5,278 nt of DNA from Cyanobacteria bacterium UBA1186. GTDB lineage: Bacteria > Cyanobacteriota > Vampirovibrionia > Gastranaerophilales > Gastranaerophilaceae. Location: the NCBI GenBank assembly GCA_002309875.1, contig DBYM01000049.1, positions 1-5,278 on the forward strand, in the 5' to 3' direction. The notes beneath the pieces were generated by a model. It worked only from the letters and a program-made list of their open reading frames with translations, was not told the origin of the DNA and did no database searches. Shown here in pieces: positions 1 through 5,278 of the stretch (the first letter of the stretch is position 1; each line of letters starts with the position of its first letter). The position numbers and the translations under genes are program-made.

Positions 1-3
1 AAT

Positions 4-9
4 AAGGAG
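4..9 (+). promoter_or_regulatory. Ribosome binding site of adhE
   Basis: AAGGAG lies 7 nt before the ATG at 17, a near-ideal Shine-Dalgarno sequence and spacing. It fixes the adhE start at 17 and so supports the unusual lysine-rich N-terminal extension as truly translated. The adhE promoter lies outside the window. Confidence 0.9.
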
Positions 10-16
10 AAAAGAA

Positions 17-2686
17 ATGGCGGCGACAAAATCAAAAAAGACGTCGAAAAAAAAGACTGTCGAAAAGTTGGAAAAAACTCTGAACTCTCCTAATACCGTT
101 GAAACTCTTGAGCAACTTGAGGTTTTGATTTCAAAAGTTCAGAGGGCTCAAAGACTTTTTGCAACGTATTCACAGGAGAAAGTTGATAAAATATTTAAAG
201 CAGCGGCGGCTGCGGCTAACAAGGCCCGTATTCCGCTTGCAAAAATGGCGGTTGAAGAGACGGGAATGGGTGTTCTTGAGGATAAAATCATTAAGAATCA
301 CCTTGCAGCAGAATATATTTATAACAAGCATAAGAATGCCAAAACCTGCGGAATTATAAGTGTTGACAAGGAAAACGGAACGAAAATAGTTGCAGAGCCT
401 TTGGGAATATTGGCAGGTATTGTCCCTACGACCAACCCGACTTCTACGGCAATTTTCAAATCCCTGATTGCTCTGAAAACAAGGAATGCAATAATCTTTT
501 CACCTCACCCGAGAGCGGCCAAATCAACCATTGAGGCTGCAAGAATTGTTCTTGAGGCGGCTGTTAAGGCAGGTGCTCCTGAGGATATTATAGGCTGGAT
601 TGATAAACCGTCGGTTGAACTTTCTGCGGCATTGATGCAGCACCCTTCGATAGGCTGTATTATTGCAACAGGCGGTCCGGGAATGGTAAAGGCTGCATAT
701 TCTTCAGGCAATCCGGCACTAGGTGTCGGCCCGGGAAATGTGGCTGCGGTTATTGATGAAACTGCCGATATTAAGATGGCCGTTTCTTCAATTCTTATGT
801 CAAAAACCTTTGATAACGGCATGATTTGTGCTTCCGAACAATCGGTCATCGTTGTTGAAGATATTTATGAAGAAGTTAAGAAAGAATTTTTATACAGAGG
901 TGCATATCTTGTTTCAAAGGCTGACGAGAAGAAACTTCTCGACCTTCCGTTTATTGACCCGAAAAGAGGAAGTGCGCACCCTGCAATAGTAGGACAGCCT
1001 GCAACAAAGATTGCAAAGATTGCGGGATTTAAGGTCCCCGAAAATGCAAAAATTCTGCTTTGCGAACGTCCGGTTGTTGATTGGAACGATCCTTTCTCAA
1101 GAGAGAAATTGTCTCCGATTTTAACCATGTATAAAGCGAAAACTTTTGAACAGGCAACGGAAATGGCGCATGAACTTGTGTTCAAAGGCGGAGCGGGACA
1201 TTCTGCCGCGCTTTATACCGACGAAAGAAAACAGGACAGAATAGATTATTATGCAGAGAAAATGCCTGCCTGCCGTATAATTATCAATTCTCCGTCTTCT
1301 CAGGGCGGAATTGGTGATATCTTTAACTTCAGACTTGAGCCTTCTTTGTCTCTAGGCTGCGGCTCCTGGGGTAAGAATGCGGTATCGGGCAATATCGGAG
1401 TTGAGCACTTGTTAAATTATAAAACGGTAGCTGAAAGGAGAGAAAATATGTTGTGGTTTAAGGTTCCGCCGAAAGTTTACTTCAAACGAGGGGCTTTAGA
1501 TTTGGCTCTCAGAGTTCTGAAAGGTAAAAAACGTGCGTTTATCGTTACTGACAGTTTTCTGTTTAATTCGGGTGCGGTTGATAAAATCACAAAAGTTCTG
1601 CACGAAATCGATATTGAATATCAGATATTCTTTGACGTAAAGCCCGATCCGATGCTATCGACAATCCATCAGGCGATGGCGGTATTAAGACCGTTCGAGC
1701 CTGACGTAATTATTGCTCTTGGCGGAGGCTCTCCTATGGACGCGGCTAAGATTATGTGGCTTATGTATGAACAGCCTGATGTCAATTTTGAAGATATTTC
1801 AATGAGATTTATGGATATAAGAAAACGTGTGTGCCAAATTCCTGATTTGGGTAAAAAGGCCACAATGGTTTGTATCCCGACAACTTCAGGAACAGGTTCC
1901 GAGGTTACTCCGTTCTCAATTATTACCGATGACGAAACCCACGTTAAGTATGCGATTGCAGACTATGCGCTTACTCCGAATATCGCAATTATCGACCCGA
2001 ACTTCGTTGACGGTATGCCAAAAGGACTTACCGCCGCATCGGGTATTGATGCACTCGTCCACGCAATTGAGGCTTATGTTTCCTGTATGGCAACCAACTT
2101 TACGAACTCAAATGCTCTTGAGGCGGCAAAATTGATATTCAGATATCTTGAAAGGTCATACAGAGAGGGCGCAAACGATCCTATGGCAAGAGAGAAAATG
2201 CACTATGCCGCAACTATTGCGGGTATGTCATTTGCAAACTCGTTCTTAGGGTTATGCCACTCAATGGCGCATAAACTTGGTGCAATGTACAACATTCCGC
2301 ACGGAGTTGCAAACGCACTTTTGATAAGACAGATTATAAAATTCAATGCGACCGATGCGCCCAAGAAACAGGCTATCTTCCCGCAGTACAAGTATCCGAA
2401 CGCAAAAACCAAATACGGACAGATTGCTGACGAACTCGGTTTGGGCGGTAAGAATGACGATGAAAAAGTCGAACGTCTGATTACGGCTATTGAAGGCCTG
2501 ATGGTTGCGATTGACCTGCCGCTTTCAATCAAGAAATACGGGGTTGATAAGAAGAAATTTATGGACAGTCTTGATGAACTCGTTGAATTAGCATTTGATG
2601 ACCAATGCACAGGCGCAAATCCTGTCTATCCGTTGTTCGAGGATATTAAGAAAATCTATATTGATGCTTATAACGGCGTTGTATAG
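17..2686 (+). CDS. adhE: Bifunctional acetaldehyde-CoA/alcohol dehydrogenase AdhE
   Basis: This cytoplasmic fermentation enzyme reduces acetyl-CoA to acetaldehyde and then to ethanol, consuming two NADH. The 889 residues hold an N-terminal CoA-acylating aldehyde dehydrogenase domain (about 40-465) and a C-terminal iron-dependent alcohol dehydrogenase domain (about 478-889). Visible landmarks are the motif GGPGMVKAAYSSG from residue 219, the catalytic Cys271 in DNGMICASEQS, the nucleotide-binding GGGSPMD at 569-575, and the expected iron ligands Asp678, His682, His748 and His762. Phe695 matches E. coli Phe670, known to matter for spirosome filaments, so filament formation is plausible. All these sites sit 25 residues later than in E. 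coli AdhE because of a Lys-rich N-terminal extension; the protein ends right after the fold. It is transcribed alone, with its own terminator. Oddity: a strong internal Shine-Dalgarno and in-frame ATG at the domain boundary. Identity is certain; the physiological direction is inferred. Confidence 0.98.
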   Translation: MAATKSKKTSKKKTVEKLEKTLNSPNTVETLEQLEVLISKVQRAQRLFATYSQEKVDKIFKAAAAAANKARIPLAKMAVEETGMGVLEDKIIKNHLAAEYIYNKHKNAKTCGIISVDKENGTKIVAEPLGILAGIVPTTNPTSTAIFKSLIALKTRNAIIFSPHPRAAKSTIEAARIVLEAAVKAGAPEDIIGWIDKPSVELSAALMQHPSIGCIIATGGPGMVKAAYSSGNPALGVGPGNVAAVIDETADIKMAVSSILMSKTFDNGMICASEQSVIVVEDIYEEVKKEFLYRGAYLVSKADEKKLLDLPFIDPKRGSAHPAIVGQPATKIAKIAGFKVPENAKILLCERPVVDWNDPFSREKLSPILTMYKAKTFEQATEMAHELVFKGGAGHSAALYTDERKQDRIDYYAEKMPACRIIINSPSSQGGIGDIFNFRLEPSLSLGCGSWGKNAVSGNIGVEHLLNYKTVAERRENMLWFKVPPKVYFKRGALDLALRVLKGKKRAFIVTDSFLFNSGAVDKITKVLHEIDIEYQIFFDVKPDPMLSTIHQAMAVLRPFEPDVIIALGGGSPMDAAKIMWLMYEQPDVNFEDISMRFMDIRKRVCQIPDLGKKATMVCIPTTSGTGSEVTPFSIITDDETHVKYAIADYALTPNIAIIDPNFVDGMPKGLTAASGIDALVHAIEAYVSCMATNFTNSNALEAAKLIFRYLERSYREGANDPMAREKMHYAATIAGMSFANSFLGLCHSMAHKLGAMYNIPHGVANALLIRQIIKFNATDAPKKQAIFPQYKYPNAKTKYGQIADELGLGGKNDDEKVERLITAIEGLMVAIDLPLSIKKYGVDKKKFMDSLDELVELAFDDQCTGANPVYPLFEDIKKIYIDAYNGVV
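1434..1450 (+). promoter_or_regulatory. Possible internal translation start for a free alcohol dehydrogenase domain
   Basis: AAAGGAG at 1434-1440 is followed after 7 nt by an in-frame ATG at 1448-1450 (codon 478 of adhE). The 16 nt from AAGGAG through ATG closely resemble the real adhE start region, with the same spacing. Initiation here would give a 412-residue protein beginning MLWFKVPPKVYF, that is, the complete iron-dependent alcohol dehydrogenase domain without the aldehyde dehydrogenase domain. The encoded residues (E-R-R-E-N-M-L-W) match a conserved part of AdhE, so the resemblance may be chance; use is not shown by the sequence. Confidence 0.3.
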
Positions 2687-2704
2687 AGTTATAATTATAT
2701 TGAG

Positions 2705-2736
2705 AAAACCGCTTCTTTTTGAGGGGCGGTTTTTTT
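2705..2736 (+). terminator. Rho-independent terminator of adhE
   Basis: AAAACCGC (2705-2712) pairs with GCGGTTTT (2726-2733) around a 13-nt loop, and the right arm runs into seven T residues (2730-2736). It starts 18 nt after the adhE stop codon and separates adhE from the cysteine genes. The reverse strand has a shorter A/T tail (complement of AAAA at 2705-2708), so it is best read as a + strand terminator. Confidence 0.88.
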
Positions 2737-2786
2737 GTAGGATAACAGGATAATAAAACTCGTTTTTATCTGTGCTAAAATTGTAT

Positions 2787-2791
2787 AGAGG
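2787..2791 (+). promoter_or_regulatory. Ribosome binding site that decides the cysK start
   Basis: AGAGG lies 7 nt before the ATG at 2799. An in-frame GTG at 2772 would add nine residues (MLKLYRGLE) but has no Shine-Dalgarno sequence, and the family normally begins just before the LIGNTP motif. The ATG at 2799 is therefore preferred. Confidence 0.75.
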
Positions 2792-2798
2792 TTTAGAG

Positions 2799-3677
2799 AT
2801 GATTTACGATAACGTTTTAGAACTTATAGGGAACACTCCGATTGTCAGATACCGTGATAATATCTGTCTGAAATTGGAATACTTTAATCCGTCATCTTCC
2901 GTAAAAGACAGGGCGGCATATTCCATGATTAAAAGCGCATTTGACAGATGCGAGATAAACAAAGATACGGTGATAATCGAGCCGACAAGCGGGAATACGG
3001 GTATCGGGCTTGCGATGTGTTGTGCAGTTTTAGGGCTAAGGCTAATTATCTGTATGCCTGAGAGTATGTCCATAGAGAGAAGAAAAGGAATTTCCGCATA
3101 CGGAGCGGAACTCGTTTTGACGCCTGCTTCCGAAGGTATGCAGGGTGCGGTTAATAAGGCATTAGAACTGAAGAAAACTTATCCGAACAGTTTTATTCCT
3201 ATGCAGTTTTCGAATCCAGATAACCCTAAGGCTCATGCAAATACTGCGAGAGAAATCTTTGATGATACCGAGGGGAAGGTCGATATTTTTGTAGCAGGTA
3301 TCGGTACGGGAGGAACTGCGGTTGGCGTAAATCAGTATTTGAAAGTTTTAAAACCAGAGGTTAAGGTTTTTGGAGTCGAGCCTGCAGAAAGTGCTTTGTT
3401 TACCAAAGGTCAGGCGGGCGCTCATAAGATACAGGGTATCGGGGCAAATTTTGTTCCCGAAATCTGTGAGGAGATGACTTTAGATGGAATTATTGCGATA
3501 GAAGGAGACAGGGCAATCTCGGAAGCAAGAGAACTTGCGCAAAAACACGGAATATTCTGTGGAATTTCTGCCGGAGCAAATTTGGCTGCGGCGAAAGATT
3601 TGGCAAAAGAATATCCCGATAAACTCATTGTTGCGATTGTTCCTGATTTGGGAGAAAGGTATTTGTCGGTATGGTAG
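2799..3677 (+). CDS. cysK: Cysteine synthase (O-acetylserine sulfhydrylase)
   Basis: This PLP-dependent cytoplasmic enzyme makes L-cysteine from O-acetylserine and sulfide. From the ATG at 2799 it has 292 residues, a little shorter than the usual 300-320. The family signature is complete: LIGNTP at 9-14, the PLP-binding Lys36 in SSSVKDRAA, the substrate-binding TSGNTG at 63-68, the phosphate-binding GIGTGGT at 167-173, HKIQGIGANFVP at 209-220, and Ser257 in GISAGAN, which contacts the PLP ring. The C-terminus stops soon after PDLGERYLS. Nothing suggests a cystathionine beta-synthase: no CBS domain follows. Its end overlaps cysE by 7 nt, so the two are one operon acting in successive steps. 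CysK and CysM are hard to separate by eye; the adjacent cysE and the HKIQGIGANFVP motif favour CysK. No T-box or SAM leader fits in the short upstream gap. Confidence 0.95.
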   Translation: MIYDNVLELIGNTPIVRYRDNICLKLEYFNPSSSVKDRAAYSMIKSAFDRCEINKDTVIIEPTSGNTGIGLAMCCAVLGLRLIICMPESMSIERRKGISAYGAELVLTPASEGMQGAVNKALELKKTYPNSFIPMQFSNPDNPKAHANTAREIFDDTEGKVDIFVAGIGTGGTAVGVNQYLKVLKPEVKVFGVEPAESALFTKGQAGAHKIQGIGANFVPEICEEMTLDGIIAIEGDRAISEARELAQKHGIFCGISAGANLAAAKDLAKEYPDKLIVAIVPDLGERYLSVW

Positions 3678-4321
3678 ATAATTTTTTTGTAAGAGTTGTA
3701 AACAAGATTAAGGAAGATATTAACGTAATATACGAAAAAGACCCTGCCGCGAATAACTTGGCCGAGGTAATATTCTGTTACCCCGGGTTTCAGGCGTTAT
3801 TAATGCATAGAGTTGCACATAAACTTGCCTATTGGAATATTCCTTTTCTTCCAAGGCTTATTTCGTATTGGTCGAGAATATTTACGGGGATTGAAATTCA
3901 CCCGAAGGCAAGCATAGGTAACAGATTTTTCATCGACCACGGTGCAGGTGTTGTTATCGGCGAAACATCGATAATTGGTGATGATGTATTAATTTATCAG
4001 CAGGTAACTTTAGGCGGAACGGGTGCCGCTCATGCAAAACGTCACCCGACTGTTGGGAATAACGTAATTATTGGTGCAGGTGCAAAAGTTTTGGGGAATA
4101 TAACCATAGGTGATAATGTAAGAATCGGGGCAGGCTCGGTTGTTATCGACGATGTACCCGCAAACAGTACGGTTGTCGGAATCCCCGGGAGAGTTGTCCA
4201 CCAAACTGTTGTAACTCCGGACGGAGTTCTTATGCATAACAGAATTCCCGACCCCGTAACCTGTGAATTAAACCGTCTGAAATACGAAATTCAGGAACTC
4301 AAAGAGAAGATTTCCCAATAA
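3671..4321 (+). CDS. cysE: Serine O-acetyltransferase
   Basis: It transfers acetyl from acetyl-CoA to L-serine, giving the O-acetylserine used by CysK, and is usually the feedback-controlled first step of cysteine synthesis. The 216 residues form the short version of the family (E. coli CysE has 273, with a longer N-terminal helical region). A helical N-terminal part (about 1-70) precedes a left-handed beta-helix built from hexapeptide repeats (about 75-175). Expected catalytic residues are present: Asp89-His90 in FFIDHGAGVVIGET and His125 in KRHP; the acetyl-CoA-binding GGTG is at 115-118, and a typical GAGSVV at 153-158. The ATG lies inside the end of cysK (7-nt overlap), with GGGAGAAAGG at 3650-3659 inside cysK as ribosome binding site. 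The C-terminal helix is charged and ends in Gln, not Ile. Confidence 0.96.
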   Translation: MVDNFFVRVVNKIKEDINVIYEKDPAANNLAEVIFCYPGFQALLMHRVAHKLAYWNIPFLPRLISYWSRIFTGIEIHPKASIGNRFFIDHGAGVVIGETSIIGDDVLIYQQVTLGGTGAAHAKRHPTVGNNVIIGAGAKVLGNITIGDNVRIGAGSVVIDDVPANSTVVGIPGRVVHQTVVTPDGVLMHNRIPDPVTCELNRLKYEIQELKEKISQ

Positions 4322-4329
4322 ATTTGTTA

Positions 4330-4359
4330 TTGCGCTTAAGAGCCTCTTTATACTATAAT
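4330..4359 (+). promoter_or_regulatory. Candidate sigma70-type promoter for murC
   Basis: A perfect TATAAT lies at 4354-4359. The best -35 is TTGCGC at 4330-4335, 18 nt upstream, which matches only the TTG half of the consensus. Transcription would begin near 4366-4367, giving a leader of under 20 nt that still contains the murC ribosome binding site. The AT-rich setting makes a chance TATAAT possible. Confidence 0.4.
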
Positions 4360-4376
4360 ATTAATAGTTTAAGAGG
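4343..4376 (+). promoter_or_regulatory. Hairpin that would cover the murC ribosome binding site
   Basis: CCTCTT (4343-4348) pairs with AAGAGG (4371-4376), and ACTAT (4352-4356) pairs with ATAGT (4364-4368), around a 7-nt loop. The two stem parts are separated by a small internal loop (3 nt and 2 nt). The right arm contains most of the murC Shine-Dalgarno sequence. No U-run follows, so it is not an intrinsic terminator. In RNA read through from cysE the site could be hidden; in RNA starting at the candidate promoter within it, the left arm would be absent. Confidence 0.45.
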
Positions 4377-4377
4377 G
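4373..4377 (+). promoter_or_regulatory. Ribosome binding site that decides the murC TTG start
   Basis: GAGGG ends 7 nt before the TTG at 4385. The first in-frame ATG (4424) is inside the glycine-rich nucleotide-binding motif GGIGMSG and cannot be the real start, so this site and the TTG together define the gene's beginning. Confidence 0.8.
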
Positions 4378-4384
4378 AAAAGAA

Positions 4385-5278
4385 TTGGGAAAATATCATT
4401 TTATTGCAATCGGCGGAATCGGTATGAGCGGATTGGCAAAGTATTTGCTGGAAGAAGGGCATACCGTAACAGGCTCGGATATTGAGGATAGCAAATATAT
4501 AAGTGCGTTGAGAGATTTAGGTGCGGGGGTACATATAGGACACAGAGCCGATAATGTTCCTGACGGTGCAACTGTTGTTGTCAGTACCGCTATCAGGGAA
4601 AATAACCCCGAACTTTTAAGAGCGAAAGAATTAGGACTCAAAATTTATCATCGTTCGGATTTGCTTAAAGAAATTGCGGAATCGGCTCAGGCAAAAGGGA
4701 AATGTTTTATAGGGTTTTCGGGTACTCACGGCAAAACAACGACAAGCGGTTTGGCTTCTTATGTCTTGGATAAGGCAGGACTTGAGCCTTCTTTTGTTGA
4801 CGGCGGAATCGTTCCCGAACTTCATACCAATGCCCAGCACAAAGACGGAAAATATTTTGTTGCGGAATTGGACGAAAGCGACGGTACTATTGTTAAATAT
4901 TCGCCCGATATATTGGTTATAAACAATCTTGAAGCAGACCATCTTGATTTTTACAAAAACGGGCTTGAAGATTTGGTAAAAACTTTTAATACCGCAGTAT
5001 CAAGGGCGAAAAAAGTGCTTATTAATGCGGATAATGAAGGTGTAAACCTTTTGAGCGGAAACTTTGTAACTTTCGGACTTAATAAAGCGGATTATACCGC
5101 ACAAAATATAAAATACGAAAAAATAGGTACAACATTCGATATTTTCTATAAGGATAAATTGCTTGTAAACATATTTACCCCCCTGAGCGGTGTACACAAT
5201 GTTTATAACAACCTTGCCGTCGTTGCCGCATTAAACGAGACGGGGGTAGGGGTAAATGTAGGGGTAAATGCAGGGGTA
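4385..5278 (+). CDS. murC: UDP-N-acetylmuramate--L-alanine ligase, 5' part (runs off the window)
   Basis: MurC adds L-alanine to UDP-N-acetylmuramic acid with ATP, the first amino acid of the peptidoglycan stem, in the cytoplasm. The frame is open from the TTG at 4385 to the last base, giving 298 residues; complete MurC proteins have about 450-490, so roughly the last third is missing. Visible in order: the N-terminal Rossmann motif GGIGMSG (10-16) with GSDIEDS behind it, STAIRENNPE and HRSDLL of domain 1, the ATP P-loop GTHGKTTT (113-120), DESDGT (163-168), NNLEADHLD (180-188, with the ligase-family Glu and His), and SGVHNVYNNLAVVAAL (268-283). HRSD and DESD with the early GGIGMS fit MurC better than MurD, MurE, MurF or Mpl. 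After ALNETGV the protein enters a Gly-Val-Asn repeat. It follows cysE by 63 nt without a terminator. Confidence 0.95.
   Translation, partial: MGKYHFIAIGGIGMSGLAKYLLEEGHTVTGSDIEDSKYISALRDLGAGVHIGHRADNVPDGATVVVSTAIRENNPELLRAKELGLKIYHRSDLLKEIAESAQAKGKCFIGFSGTHGKTTTSGLASYVLDKAGLEPSFVDGGIVPELHTNAQHKDGKYFVAELDESDGTIVKYSPDILVINNLEADHLDFYKNGLEDLVKTFNTAVSRAKKVLINADNEGVNLLSGNFVTFGLNKADYTAQNIKYEKIGTTFDIFYKDKLLVNIFTPLSGVHNVYNNLAVVAALNETGVGVNVGVNAGV
5243..5278 (+). repeat. G-rich tandem repeat, 12-nt period, inside murC
   Basis: A half unit GGGGTA (5243-5248) is followed by GGGGTAAATGTA (5249-5260), GGGGTAAATGCA (5261-5272) and the start of another unit, GGGGTA (5273-5278), where the window stops. Twelve is a multiple of three, so the frame is kept and the protein reads G-V-G-V-N-V-G-V-N-A-G-V (residues 287-298). 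The full copy number lies beyond the window. Confidence 0.85.

Noticed and set aside
505..849. Open reading frame of 114 codons on the - strand inside adhE, with similar ones at 865-1185, 1669-1863 and 2203-2610
   Set aside because: Each lies fully inside the strongly conserved adhE frame, has no recognisable domain, and is what codon bias of a real gene produces on the opposite strand.
1827..2135. Overlapping + strand frame of 102 codons inside adhE, and another at 159-359
   Set aside because: Their translations are low-complexity Arg/Leu/Gln-rich shadows of the adhE frame with no family resemblance.
2690..2695. TATAAT just after the adhE stop codon as a promoter
   Set aside because: It sits directly before the adhE terminator and the nearest -35-like TTGATG (2661-2666) is 23 nt away, so it is probably chance in AT-rich DNA.
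2740..2755. Two adjacent 8-nt units, GGATAACA and GGATAATA, as an operator
   Set aside because: Only two short imperfect copies and no known regulator site matches; chance is likely in a short AT-rich gap.
2753..2769. Small AT-only hairpin ATAAAA/TTTTAT before cysK as a second terminator
   Set aside because: Six A-T pairs with a 5-nt loop and no U-run after the stem are too weak to end transcription.
2773..2781. TGCTAAAAT as an extended -10 element for cysK
   Set aside because: No -35 is visible at proper spacing and transcription would begin at about 2788, cutting into the ribosome binding site. The real cysK promoter was not identified.
2772..2798. GTG at 2772 as the cysK start
   Set aside because: It has no ribosome binding site, adds nine residues not usual for the family, and AGAGG at 2787-2791 fits the ATG at 2799.
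4396..5197. Three - strand frames (4396-4641, 4631-4942, 5000-5197)
   Set aside because: They lie opposite a continuous MurC coding frame with all expected motifs, so they are shadows.

Overview
The window holds four genes, all on the + strand and tightly packed: a complete bifunctional aldehyde/alcohol dehydrogenase (adhE), a complete cysteine synthase (cysK), a complete serine O-acetyltransferase (cysE), and the first 298 codons of UDP-N-acetylmuramate--L-alanine ligase (murC), which runs off the right edge. Gene density is high, the base composition looks moderately AT-rich by eye, and each start has a clear Shine-Dalgarno sequence, so this is ordinary bacterial chromosome. AdhE points to a fermentative, facultative or strict anaerobe, and MurC shows that it makes peptidoglycan. 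The wording of MurC (for example STAI..NPE and HRSDLL) and the short CysE remind me of cyanobacteria-related lineages such as the non-photosynthetic Melainabacteria/Gastranaerophilales. That is only an impression; a clostridial or other anaerobic phylum is also possible.

Layout: adhE (17-2686) is a unit closed by an intrinsic terminator (2705-2736). After a short leader, cysK (2799-3677) and cysE (3671-4321) overlap by 7 nt and form a translationally coupled two-gene cysteine operon: CysE makes O-acetylserine from serine and acetyl-CoA, and CysK turns it into cysteine with sulfide. A 63-nt gap then leads to murC (TTG start at 4385). This gap has no terminator, but it contains a hairpin that covers the murC ribosome binding site and has a consensus TATAAT in its left arm and loop, so murC may be both read through from cysKE and transcribed from its own promoter. 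The last 36 nt of the window are a G-rich repeat with a 12-nt period inside murC, and the window ends within it.

I see no mobile element, CRISPR array, tRNA/rRNA or obviously new multi-gene system. The points worth a second look are small-scale: a near copy of the adhE ribosome binding site exactly at the junction of the two AdhE domains, the hairpin/promoter arrangement before murC, the in-frame G-rich repeat in murC, the lysine-rich N-terminal extension of AdhE, and a CysE without the C-terminal isoleucine used to bind CysK.
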